Origin: Phoronis australis
Lineage: Eukaryota; Phoronida; Phoronidae
Length of the DNA stretch: 64,000 bases
NCBI GenBank assembly: GCA_002633005.1
Contig: NMRA01000119.1
Coordinates: forward strand, 71,636 to 135,635
Direction of reading: 5' to 3'
This document shows positions 1 to 11,700 of this stretch, one piece after another. The position numbers and the translations under genes are program-made. Numbering within the stretch: position 1 is the stretch's first letter; every line of letters begins with the position of its first letter. Under the pieces are notes generated by a model. The model made no database searches. It was not told where the DNA came from and worked only from the letters and a program-made list of their open reading frames with translations.

Positions 1-2050
1 TTTCATATGTAAATTATTTAGAACAAATTACCTGAAGCTAACTGTGCAAGTTGCACTGATTGAGTAAAATGAGAAGAGCATAATATCGAGCTGACAAATT
101 AACTTTACATAACTAAGAAAATGTGAACTGTATTAATTGAGTCGCATTGTTCCCTAAGTATAATTGCCAATTATTGTCAGAGGGTGAAAAACCTTCCAAA
201 TATTTTCTTCACTTAGAAAATAGGCATTACACAAGTAAGTTAATGTTGCTTTTTTCTGTGGAAATCTGACAATACTAAAACCAATAGTGAAGAAGAGGAG
301 ATTCAGGAATCCAAACATTTTTATTTTTATGAAAATCTATACAAATATAGACATTCTAACAATACTGCTTTAGAAACTCTTCTTGATAAGGTTTGTGTCT
401 CCAAACTGAATGAGACAGAAAAATACAAAATTAGAAGGTTGCACAATGCTTGAAAACATATAAGACAAGAGCCCAGGCTACGATGGTTTTTCAGTGGAAT
501 TTTTGAAATTTTTTGGGTTGACATTGGACCTTTCATTGTTCGCAAAAAGAAGGAGTGATTACCTGCACCCCTAAGGGATCAGATAAAAGTAAACATTTTA
601 AAAACTGGAGACACATATCCTTACTCAATGTGACATATAAATTGGCTTCTTCGGCTGTGGCTGAACGATTAAAATCCATTTTTGGAAAACTAATCAGTAA
701 GGACCAGGCAATTTTAATTTGTTTCTGGAAGCAATATGAACGAAAATATCTGCGTGCTATATGATTTAATGTTTTATGCCCAGTCAGCTGACCATCCTGG
801 ATTGCTCTTCTTGATCGATTATGAGAAAGCATTGGACTCATTGTTGTGGAATTTTATACAAATATTTCGCGTGGCTGCAGACAAGGTGACCCCTGTCTCC
901 CTACATTTTTATATTGTGCGCGGGGATTTTGGCGTATTTAATCAAGAATAACAAAAATATTACTGGTGTAGTTGAAGGAAATAAGGAATACTTAACTTCG
1001 CAATATGCGGAAGACACATTAGTTACTTTGGATAGGTCGAATTTGTCATTGACTAGCACATTGAATGTACTAAATTTATTTGCTAGTGTCCCCAAGTGAA
1101 TGTGGATAAACAAAAGCCATATGGTTTGGAAGTAAAACTGGTAGTGATGACGTGATTTCTACATTCAAAAGAAAGTCTGTTTTGCACAAAAAAATCTATA
1201 AGATTTTAGATTTTTTGGGTGGATTTTGACAATTAATTGGATAGTATGACGAATAACAACTTCAAAGCAAGAGTGATAGATTAAGTCTTTATTAAAAAGT
1301 TGGAGTTTATGAAATTTAATGCCATTCCGTAGAGTAACTGTAATTAAAACTTTAGCTATTTCTAAACTCAATTTTTTGTTGTCGACTTTACCAAATTACC
1401 ACTAAAGGATGAATTGAATACGATACTTTAGATTTGTATGGTAGGCTCGTAATAAATGAACTACGGCCTGTTTAGGACTAGATCAAGGGAAACTTCAAAT
1501 GGTTAATATACATACTTTCAGCAAAGCTTTAAAACTCGCCATGGCCCATAGATATCTAAAAGTGGTCAGTTAATATACTCTACCCATTTTTTAAAGAAAT
1601 TTTGCTTCATATGGAGAAGTCTTTATCAACTCTAATTGATAATTTCTATTGGTGCGACGTTTTTGGAAGTATGACATAAGAGAATAATCGTTGTGAGTGA
1701 AGAAGACATTTTGAATTAACCTTTGTGGTTAATAGTAACTTGGGGATAGGAGGCAGAAGTGTTTTTTTATAAGTCTTGGTTTGTAAAAGGCTTATGATTT
1801 ATCAGAGAAATGTATACCTCTGATGGCGATTTTGTTAGTTTAGACCACTGGCGAGATGGCACTGTTATACAATTTCTTCTGTACACTGTAGCAAGTCCTC
1901 TAGCTTCAACTACTTAATCCCATCTGAGATTTCTCCCCAAATTATAATAATGTACTTAGTGATTGGCTAATACAAACCACATGATCTGATCTACTCATAT
2001 CATTTGCTGCTAAGATTTTCTCTCAGAAATTTTAAAAATCTTTAGAGTGC
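1..2050 (+). pseudogene. Decayed Tx1/L1-like non-LTR retrotransposon (reverse transcriptase region)
   Basis: Pieces of an L1-clade reverse transcriptase can be read in order in shifting plus-strand frames. About 180-230 gives EGEKPSKYFLHLENR. About 555-700 gives NWRHISLLNVTYKLASSAVAERLKS. About 800-860 gives LIDYEKALDSLLWNFI, the region that carries the first catalytic Asp. About 915-1080 gives a relic of the second catalytic motif as SQYAEDT, where the usual form is YADD. The thumb-like part (around FLGVDFD) continues to roughly 1440 and looser similarity to about 2050. Many stops and frameshifts show it is dead. The Tx1-type assignment is from memory of family motifs. The element starts before the window and its 3' end is uncertain. 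Confidence 0.75.
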
Positions 2051-2948
2051 TTTGACCCCAGAACCAAAGTAGTAAACATCATCTAAAAATAAATCTTGAC
2101 GTCAAAAATACATGTAAACAAGTTTGACCCCACGGTTTAAAAGTACACATGGACAGATTTCGGGCAACTTAAAAGGAACTATCTGTACTTATCAATATTT
2201 ATTCTGACATACTTTTTTAGTCAAAATCCAAGTTCGGGATTCTAATTTATGTTCCTTTTTTAATAAAGCTTCAGAGACGCTGTAATGTTGCTCTGTACAA
2301 GATTTTTGGAATTCAGAAATCTACTTCAAAAGTGTCTCATTCAGCTTCCCAACTGTTTCTCTTACAAACGTGTTATTCTTGGACATGATTTTCTACATTT
2401 TGCTGTTACTAGCCAAACAGTACATTTACAAGGAGAGATTTCACAAAAATATACCTAACATTCATAAGTTTGTTACATATACTTATGAGTACTATAATGT
2501 TGAAAAATTACTTGCATACAAAAATTATGTGTACAACAGCCTCTCTGGGAAATGGGAAAATTTTATTGCTCAGTTAAACTCAACTTAACAGTTGTTAACT
2601 ATATACGAGGTGTGCATGAGTGAATGAATGTACTTGTCTGTTTGTTTTTGTACTTGTTTATCAATGTGAAAAAAATATTGGTAAATTTCTGAAAACACTG
2701 AAATCAAGACTCAACACCAGTCATCAAAATAAATTCATCTTTACGTAGGCCTCACTTACAACAGAAAAAAATAATATGCCAAGATAGAAAAAGACAAAAA
2801 ATACAATAAATAGTCACAGACAAATTATGCCAAATCATTTTCATTTGCAACTGCCATTTCAAACTTTAAAACACTGAAGCAAGAACTGCAGTCTTAAATC
2901 ACCGATAACCACAATTACAGAACAATGAGAGTTACTACCAAGACTCAC
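2051..2948. other. AT-rich non-coding stretch
   Basis: Nothing recognisable apart from possible 3' remnants of the LINE on its left. It is probably an intron of the minus-strand gene whose exons lie at 2949-6184, because that gene has not reached a stop codon by 2949. Confidence 0.4.
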
Positions 2949-3041
2949 TTGAGGCAGGAAGATCTAAGGATACCACATCAATCACCTCGTCAGAGGGTCG
3001 ACTCCACAGGTCCTCTGAGGCCACACTTCCAATGGCTGCAA
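2949..3041 (-). CDS. Exon 3 of the unrecognised minus-strand gene
   Basis: The acceptor is CCTTTTCAG just before 3041. The donor GTGAGT begins at 2948. The 93-nt exon enters and leaves in phase 1 and encodes AAIGSVASEDLWSRPSDEV followed by IDVVSLDLPAS. Confidence 0.6.
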
Positions 3042-6000
3042 CTGAAAAGGAAACAATTAAGAAATTGCAAGAATTCGATTAAGTTATCAAGTTCACAAGG
3101 AAATACATTTCGTGCAACATGATAATAATAGTAATACAGGGTACGAGTTACAGGGGTCCCGAGTGTTGAGAACCAGTTTGTTGCCTGTTATTCAGTGGAG
3201 AAATCTGATTCTCAAAACGTGGGACCCCTATAAGTGACTACTGCCGTAAACCAGGCGTTTATTATGTCAAATGCAATGCAATGATCTGAGAAAATGCCAA
3301 GTCGCATTATTAGTAGAACCAGGAAAAATTTGACATGCTACGTTATAAAACTTGACACACCAAGCTGGCCTAATATTTGTCTCGCCATGTTGGTCAATGA
3401 AGATTAGTCATAATACAAGCGACTAAGTTTCAGATTTGTCATACCACTTGACTGTGTGACAATCATCACACTAAATATAAAATTTTTAGTTACTCATGCC
3501 ATGCTGATTATAGTCTTTTAATAGATAAGCCAAGAGGACAACAACAAAATCCCACATATAAGCCACAAGCCTATATTTGACCATACTCTTAAATTGCAAG
3601 GAAATACATAACACCACCAACAACCCCATGTTTGCCATTTTGAACTTTGCAACATGTCTGTTCCTGTAATCACGTTATTTATTTATTTAATTATGAACTG
3701 GTTTTGGCTAACCAATATCTTATTACGATTATGCAGGAATTCATCAACAAGCCCATGCATTTAGTCTACTATCTACAAAATTGTAGATTTCAACTCGAAA
3801 AAGAATAATATAATATATTTTCTGAAAGTGGAAAGCACACAGAATTGTCCTCAACATTAACTGGGTCAGACGATTATGACATTTTAGTCAAATTTAGCAA
3901 AAAGGAAAGTACATTCCTAGCAAAACAAAGGTATCGAATTTCATTTGATTTATTTTTTTCAAGATGAAATACTCAAAACACAGTTCTAGTTTCATAAATT
4001 TTCATTTGGTTTTCATTTTATGCAACTCTTGAGCTTTTCCATAAAAATCATAAAAGACCTTTTTTTGACAGGGTAACATTTTATTAAAAACAATTCCAAA
4101 CGAAGTTATGGAGAACAGTGAACATTTGGACGCCGTATTCGCATCAACTGTTCATTGTCATGAACTAAGCGACAACTTCCGTCTTGCACTAGTTATTGGA
4201 TATGTGTGTGTGTGGACGCTCCACTGAAAGTGGTACAAGTTACACTAGTGCAAGTTGCACTAGTGCAAGCTGCACTAGTGCAAGTTGTTCCAGGTTAAGA
4301 CTGTGTAAACGGGACTTAATACACAATTATCACAATTATAAAAACCTGTAAAAAGAATCACCCTAATTACGAGAAAGTGCGGAGAAGAAAACAGGTACCA
4401 AAGAAACGAGCATGCGAGATGATGTGAAGTTGCACAGCTTCAGGCTATGAACACTCACCAATTCTCTGTTCAGCTATGGCCTCTGCCCTGGCATTGAGTA
4501 TCTCGGTTGACTCTTCCAAGAGAGGTATGGTTGGAGGTACAACTCCAGTGGGTGTAGGACTACCAACCACGACATCAGTGCCACCTGTCTGCTATAGCAA
4601 AAATGAAAGAAATGCACCAAATCAGTATTCCCTCACAACCTCTTCAGTATGACCATAAAGGATTCTTTAGTTCCTGTAGTCATATGGTCTAATCCTTCAC
4701 TTATTTACCCTGCAATGTAGCTTACGAGCGGAATTTTAACTTTCAAATTTCTCTACAAAAACAGTTTGGTAACATATCTCTAACTTAGGACACAACATAT
4801 CGGACAACTGAAATTATATTTCTTATTTTTTCCTTAAAAGCCCAACTTTCAGCAAACAAATGCTGTACCACTTCTAAGTTCAATAACATAGGTACCATCA
4901 GTCAATGTTTTGTGAAAATGTGGATATTCACAGCAGTTTTAGAAGTTTTTGAAAAATGTAAATAGGCTACTTGTGAGATTTCACCACATTTAAGGTTATG
5001 TAAGACGTTACCAACAAGTATTCACAAAACTGTAGAAATAAACTCTGTAAAAGAATTATTTTCTGAAAGTGGGAAGCCTTTAGACTGTGACTTTTAATTT
5101 TGTACCTATTGGTCATTACTTGGGTACCATGACCATGTCTTTTTGGTAAAAGTTAGAAAAAGAAAGCAACATTCAAAGAAAAAAATTATGAACACCATTG
5201 AATAAACTCATATAAATGTCGAAGATGAAATCTCAAAACATGACAATGGTTTTCTAAAATATCATTTATTCTTTATATGCAACTTTTGATTTTCTTCATA
5301 ATAATCGTATAGGTCCTCTTTAAATGTAACACCACCTCATGCAAAAGAGAAATTTTTCAAAAAAAAAACAATTCCTACAGTAAAAATTCTCAGCTTTGGG
5401 ATACTAAAATTGTCATTTGGAAATACACCACATAGCTGTGCAGTCCAAAAGTGACATATTTTCCAGGTTTTAAAAACATCCATCTAGGGATTAGACAGAT
5501 AAAACAACAAAACACCCTAAAACTGACACTAGGTGGCACAGCAGCTGGAGAACTTGAGAGGAAGTCGTTCTCATCTATCACCATATTCTCAAATTTTAAC
5601 ACATCATACAAGGGGTTTAAGAGATGCAGCTCCCTTTGATGGACAGACGCTGTACAGGAATTATGGCAATATGAACCCACACATAAGAACTACAGACAGG
5701 TGGTACACACATTTGTTCCTGACAAACAGCACACAATACCTCAAGCACAGGCAATGATAATGAATGTGAACTTTACAAATTATGATATATCTCCCACAGA
5801 GAGAAACCAGCAGAGGGATGCACAGGTGATTTAAGCATGACACACCAAGGCAAATGAGGCAGGGGGAGGCAGGCAGGGGGCAATTATAACGAAAATGTAG
5901 GCAAAGTAATTGTGCAAAATTGTCATTTACCCCCAGGCAGCAAAGTCTGGATACCCTTATGGCAATGTACAGGTGAAAAATAGCTGGTAGCAAAACCTCA

Positions 6001-6184
6001 ACGCATGTGGCGTATTTACAATAACATTCACCACATGGCAAGACTGCAGTAATAACTAGGGATAAACCAAACAGCTTAATAATAAATTATTTCAATCCGA
6101 TCATACAACTTCTGCTTACCTCTGCTTTGACAGGGGCAGTCTGCCAGGATCCCCCTTGCTTCGGCTCCACCGAGCCCTCCATGT
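2949..6184 (-). CDS. Unrecognised gene, first three coding exons (5' part; continues left of window)
   Basis: Three minus-strand segments have good splice sites and compatible phases and form one open frame of about 96 residues: 6184-6120 (with the ATG at 6182), 4591-4459 and 3041-2949. The protein begins MEGSVEPKQGGSW. It has a Pro/Thr/Val-rich stretch (SPTPTGVVPPTIPLLEE), then a probable helix (ESTEILNARAEAIAEQRI), then an acidic segment (SEDLWSRPSDEVIDVV). I do not recognise the family. There is no signal peptide or membrane segment, so a cytosolic or nuclear, partly disordered protein is likely. No stop codon is reached, so more exons must lie beyond the left edge. It is transcribed away from ALG13. 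Phase agreement (0, then 1, then 1) across three independently found exons is the main support. Confidence 0.6.
3152..3229. repeat. Short hairpin-forming element (imperfect inverted repeat)
   Basis: AGGGGTCCCGAGTGTTGAGA at the left pairs with the right end, which carries TCTCAAAACGTGGGACCCCT. The arms are about 21 bp with a few mismatches and a loop of about 35 bp. It looks like a tiny fold-back MITE. No clear target duplication is visible. Confidence 0.5.
4237..4287. repeat. 15-bp tandem repeat of a palindromic unit (three copies)
   Basis: The unit is TGCACTAGTGCAAGT with minor variation. Each copy contains the palindrome TTGCACTAGTGCAA. A related half-unit (CTTGCACTAGTTA) lies about 55 bp upstream. 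The array sits in an intron of the minus-strand gene. Confidence 0.7.
4459..4591 (-). CDS. Exon 2 of the unrecognised minus-strand gene
   Basis: The acceptor is TTTGCTATAG. An alternative acceptor 3 nt downstream would remove one Gln. The donor GTGAGT begins at 4458. The 133-nt exon starts in phase 0 and ends in phase 1. Confidence 0.6.
6120..6184 (-). CDS. First coding exon of the unrecognised minus-strand gene
   Basis: The acceptor TTTTCCAG lies directly before ACATGG, so the start codon at 6182 sits 2 nt into an internal exon and a 5' UTR exon must lie upstream. The donor GTAAGC begins at 6119. It encodes 21 residues, MEGSVEPKQGGSWQTAPVKA then E, and ends in phase 0. Confidence 0.6.
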
Positions 6185-6714
6185 CTGGAAAACACGAAGC
6201 ATAAAAAAGTGTCCCCTCAGCAAAAGATGAGTCGGCAATTTTCACACAGCATGGAAGCTGCATTCTACCCAGTTTATCTGGCTAATTTTTTATGTTTATT
6301 AAGAAAAATACAAAGAACAAAAACATTGCCTGTGACCTGTGACTTGAGGCGGTAACGAAAGTAGAATCTGATCACGTCAAGGAATATTATAATTTAATGC
6401 AAGTAAAAGGAGTAATTCAATTTTAACTAGCTAAACAGTGGAAAATACAGCCTTAAAATTTATATCGCCTATCCTCATTAAAACCATTTACGCAAACACT
6501 GTCTAATTACATACTCAGGATTTTCAAGATTTACCAACGTACACAAATGCTTGCATTTAAATATGTAATGGAATAACAAATTTTTGTTTTACAAAATACT
6601 TATTGGTGTTCACAATAAAAATGAGGTTAATAGCCTCTTCTGGTTTTCCTGATGAGATCTAGGCACTTGCTTGCTAACATCTGAAGGGTAATTATCAGCT
6701 TCATTTCTGTGGTA

Positions 6715-6752
6715 GGGTAAAATCTCTACCCAGGGTAAAATCTCTACCCATA
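6715..6752. repeat. 19-bp direct tandem duplication
   Basis: GGTAAAATCTCTACCCA occurs twice in immediate succession inside the intron. Confidence 0.8.
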
Positions 6753-7402
6753 GGGTCAAGTTTTTAATTATTTTCAAATCAATAGCACAGCAATTCTCCA
6801 TTTATTTTGCACACCCAAAATTATTTGGAAAAAGAATATTTCGACATTCACTCATTTTGAACAACACTGCTTAGAGGTATTTTCTTACCTCACTTATTTA
6901 ACACGTCCTAATTTTTGCACCATGGAAAAACGTCAAGGCAAATCCCTATGTTAGACCATAAACACCTTTTTAACTGTGATAATAACTTTCGAACACTGCA
7001 TATTCACGATAACATACATCCATCCACAAGAAATACGTCATACTGTTGTAAACATGAAGTGAAAGGGAAGACCTAGGTGACCGTCATGTAACACACAGGT
7101 ACTTGCTTAATAGAGAATTTCACAACAGAGCAAAAATACTTTTCTGTTGGAATAAGAAAAAGAAACAAAGACCTACTAAATTATTGTTAATTGGATCATG
7201 TGGGGAGCTGGAGGGCTGATTTTGCTAACTTCGCGCATGGGCAGATAGCAATGCTTGGTTACTCAGTTAATTTTCCACACCCGTCGACCACGAAGCCTGT
7301 TTACTCAGTGCATATAACACCCCCCCAACTGACTGTGAAAATACAATATTAGTTTGTGCTGTGGGAGTAGGAGGAGAATACCATAGCATACCTTTAGAAG
7401 AT

Positions 7403-7507
7403 TGTAATTATGCTGTGTACCTCCTAGCTGAAATGTACATTTCATTACATGTTTGTAATTATGCTGCACTGTACCTCCTAGATGAAATGTACATTTCATT
7501 ACAAGTT
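7403..7507. repeat. 51-54 bp tandem duplication (two copies)
   Basis: TGTAATTATGCTG...CATTTCATTACA is repeated with a 51-bp offset. The second copy carries a 3-bp insertion and a few substitutions. Each unit contains the small palindrome GAAATGTACATTTC. Confidence 0.85.
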
Positions 7508-8540
7508 TATATTTTACTTCAATCAGCATCACAAGTACATGCTTCAAAATATTTAAAATGCCATTACCGTGAGTACTTCAATTGCTGTGCTTGCATGAAC
7601 TTGGTATTCTGCTTGATCTCAAGATCATGTATGCCTAAGCTTGGAGTACCCAAGTAAACTTGGCAAGGTCACCCAAATAATCATTTTCAAGTTGATAAAA
7701 ATTTGCACTGTTCTACTATTTAAAGTAAATCTCATATTAACAAAACCATGTAAGTTTTAACAGATCTTTACTAGCCTGATTAGCTATTCACATATTCCTC
7801 TAATTCTGTGACACAAGTTCCAGTAAAGGAGAAAATTATGATCGGTAGGCAAATAAATAGAAAAATTCTTTATACCGAACAAGTTTCACCCAATTGCTTT
7901 AATGAATACATAATTCCAAGTTCAAGCATACACATTATTGAGATTAAGCGTATTTCTAAATTTAAGCACAACACATTCACTCTGACATTAGTCACAACTC
8001 ATGTTAAAAATGAATGCCGCGGACTTATTGATTTTCAATAAACCGTTGTTAAAAAGAAGCTCAAATATTCGAATAAAATAACAATAACTTTTAAGTGAAT
8101 CCAATAGATTTTAAGATGTTTCATCGGGAGTAATTATTAAAGATCATTGATATAGACGATGTTGACCATGTACCAAAACAGTCTAAGATAACTGAGAATG
8201 GGAGTCGGAGAGTCAGTGAAAGGGAGTTTGGAAAAAATCATTGAATGAATAGCTAGTTCTAAACGAACAAGTTCACAAGGCTATGATCAACCTAGTGACA
8301 TGATAAAAATTAGAGTTTGGATTTTAACAGGATGGTATTTTCCCACATTGACAACAGCCAACAGGTCATTGTCAGGTCATTCGTTCAACGGCAGTGTCAA
8401 TGACTGGAAAGATTGTGATTCACATCACAACAACCTTGTAAGTTCTCGACGGTGTTGAAACCAAATTGACACAGAGTTCGGGTTCTTTTAAAACCTCTGA
8501 CGCTTGATAATGTCTTAGGTAATGATTATGAACTCTTACC

Positions 8541-8696
8541 CCACACCTGCTGCCAGGTAGGATGAGATTTTGATGTCTTTCTCCGCCGAATTGTTTACAA
8601 TGTCTTCTCCTTCGATCAGAAATTTTAACCCTGATAACCAACGACTTCCGTGCTTGCGCACATAAATAAGTCCACTAGATGTCGCTGAAGTTCAAC
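8541..8696. promoter_or_regulatory. Probable divergent promoter and 5' UTR region between ALG13 and the minus-strand gene
   Basis: A strong minus-strand donor (GGG|GTAAGAG, exon end at 8540) suggests that a non-coding first exon of the minus-strand gene ends here, 157 bp from the ALG13 ATG on the other strand. The interval contains ACTTCCG (8644-8650), an ETS-type core, and TTGCGCA, an NRF1-like half site. Both are common in housekeeping bidirectional promoters. No TATA box is evident. The transcription starts are inferred, not seen. Confidence 0.4.
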
Positions 8697-8789
8697 ATGG
8701 CCGACGTAAACAAAAAGGTGTTCGTGACAGTTGGAACCACAAGTTTTGATGGTCTAGTGGAATGTGTCTGCCGAGAGGAAAACGTAGAG
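8697..8789 (+). CDS. ALG13: ALG13 exon 1
   Basis: It begins ATGGCCGACGTAAAC and encodes 31 residues. The donor GTATTA follows GAG at 8789, giving a phase 0 end. Confidence 0.93.
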
Positions 8790-11700
8790 GTATTACTGAA
8801 AAAAATAGTCATGAGATAAGGCAATCAGTGTACCATGTCCAGATCACTAATTAAACCTGCAGGCGCTAGCGAGCCATTGCTAGCATTTAACCACGTCCAA
8901 AAGTCAAAACTAGGTCTAGGCCTAGGACTCGGCCGGGGAGGCTGACCTTCTCGAAGCGACAAAAAAATTCTTCTGCGAAACTTATTTAGTTATGGACCCC
9001 AGAATGTGTGAAAACTTGTATAGGCAATTACATCGAACGCCATGAAAAGTGTTGTGGTTCGCACGACTTTTCTCACTGGGTGCCATTTTGAGGAAATTCC
9101 GTGAAATCACGTATTTTGATAAACAAAAAGTCCAATTGATAAAAATTTTTCCACTCCAGCTGATATCTTCCCATGCTATTTTTTCCTCCAATTGTCAGGT
9201 GCCACTAGTCATGCGCTTCTCTCGTTCTCGCTCTTGTCCTTGCTTAACTCTCATGACATCAGCTCAAATACTTTGTGATAATTGCACACAGTGAAAAAGT
9301 GAAAGCCTACCAACAAACTGGGGTGTTGGAATTCTTCACCCAAGTCATCTTAATACTCGAGGTACTAGTGTACACGTGCTTCATCAAATGCATACATTAG
9401 AACCAGAAATGATTGCTGAAGAAAGTAAGTGCTTTTAAGTGATAATTTTAAGTGTAAAATGTGTTTTTGACAAGGTAAAAACCTGTTATTCAGTGACCGC
9501 ATTTTGACTACCACCTGCTTTAAATACACGGGATGCAATTAGTTCAGAAAGTGATGTAGGGTATTGTAACTAGGTGTATAGAAACCTGAGGTACTTTGTG
9601 TTGCATTGTTATGTTATAATTTAGAATTATTAGTTTTCTTACACTCCATGCATTGCTCAGATCATGTGACCTATAGTTAAGTCTGAAAATACCTCTGTCC
9701 CAACTTGGTTTCAAATGCGGGACTTTGTGCCAACAGAGCATCTGCACGGTTAGCAGAAAGGCTTAATTTCATGGTTTATCTAGGTCCATAGGCAGCGGAA
9801 TTGTTTGAACTAGACACAGCAGATATTAGATTTTAAAACAGGTTAATTGTTGAATGAATAAGTTGGTTTTGCAAACAGACAGGTTATTTAGCAAATGAGC
9901 AAGTTAGTTTTGACAAACAGATAGGTTTTGACAGACAGGTTAGCCTTCAAATGAACATGTTGGTATTGCCAAACAGACACATAAGTCAAACAGGCGATAG
10001 AGAGGGTGTTATTACAACTCGAGGAATAGCTAATGTCACTGAGTGTTTGAATAAGAAGGCCCGTTATGAGCACAATAATTTACCAATTTAAAGTTCTTTG
10101 TTTTGGTCTCCAGCATAAATAATTTCTTGCATTGTACTGCTCTCAGTTTGTTATCCTAAAAGACATTTGTAACCCTGGTGTACTTGCTTGTTGAAATAGC
10201 GGTTGATAAATTACAAATTATTGAACTGCCTATGACCATATATAAAAGCACAGGTCTTCAAAGCTTGGGTTTGGTCACACTGCTAAATAATTGTCATTCC
10301 ATAATTTGAAATATTTTTGTTAACACAATAACTTGCAATTTTGTTTGATACTTTGTGATACATAATAATTTTATTTCTAACTTGTTTTTATTAGTGATCT
10401 GTGAATGGTGTTAGTACCATAAGAATTTTACCATTTTTTACCTCTAAAATTTGTTTGACGAGATTTGAAATTGATTAAATGAGTGTTGTATTTGTGTAGT
10501 GGAGCATATGTGTATCTACTCTTGCCCATCCGAAAATCAAAATACCATAATGCATGTTTGGGGAGCAGTTAAGTCATTGAGTTTCAGTGACGTCATTTGT
10601 TTTCCAGTCAGTGGTGCCCTCTCTCTATTTCACACACTTGTCTTGTTTTGTTAGAAGATGGCTTGTCCTTCCACAGTTGAGTTTATTATTTGAAAGTTGA
10701 CCCTCACATTGTATATCACTTGCCCACTTACTTGTTTGTTTGACAGTTGACACTTGTTTATCTTGGATAGTGTTTGTACATTTTATACTTGTTTATTTGA
10801 CTATTAATCACTTGTCTGTTTAGCAAACCACTTGTCTATTTGTCAAATCACTTGTCTGTTTGGGAGTACTGTCTATTTTGAACCTTTTCCATGTCATTAT
10901 AGATCACTTAACTAAGTCTAGCAGAAACTCCCACAGAATTCATTCTCTAGATTTAGATCAGTCAGCTGCTCTACAACTTTCAAAGTTGGTGGAGGATAAG
11001 TCAAGAACAACACTTGATCACTATGAGATGTAATGACTTGTTATTCCTTAAATTCTTAAAAGGTTTTTGCAATGTGTTGTAAATTATCAGTGAAGTAAAT
11101 TCCTCCCAACGAAAATGGCTTTGAACTAAGAAGGGCATTGAGTGTAAATGAGTTTCCCTGATAAATAAGTTTCCTGAGCCCTGTTGCGCATCCATAACTT
11201 TTCTCTTCATTCAATAATTTGTGGAAAGATTTTCATTTGAGTAAGTCACTGTTCACCAGTATCCTTTATCAGAGTAATTTGTTTGTGCATCGTAATATTG
11301 TTAAGTTAAAATTCGTATGAATTAAAAACCTAATAAATAACCAGCTCTTATCTACGGTAGGTCTGACCTAGCCTTGGTACAAAATTGGTCTGACCGAAAA
11401 ACCCATCACTGCGAATTACCTTGAAAAAGTACCAAGTACTACCTTAATTAACAGTGAGATCTAAAGTTAAGAAAGTTAAATGTTTACTAAATTTTACTGC
11501 TAAATCTATTGAATACTTCAGGGAACACCTTCTTAAAGGGAAATTATTTTCTGGAGGAAAATTTTTTTACATGACACCGTCCCTCTTAACTTCAGGTAGG
11601 ATCTTCTAATGGTACTTTCACAATTGTTGCAAGTACGGCCAGCAGATTTGTGAGAGGGCATTACCCACCCCTGGGTCGCTGTCCACTCACTTATGAATGC

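Noticed and set aside
5661-6041. 126-residue Cys-rich minus-strand ORF
   Set aside because: It sits in the intron between two well-supported exons, has no recognisable Cys spacing and no good splice sites.
8420-8641. 73-residue minus-strand ORF upstream of ALG13
   Set aside because: It overlaps the inferred 5' UTR exon and its strong internal donor. The peptide has no family resemblance.
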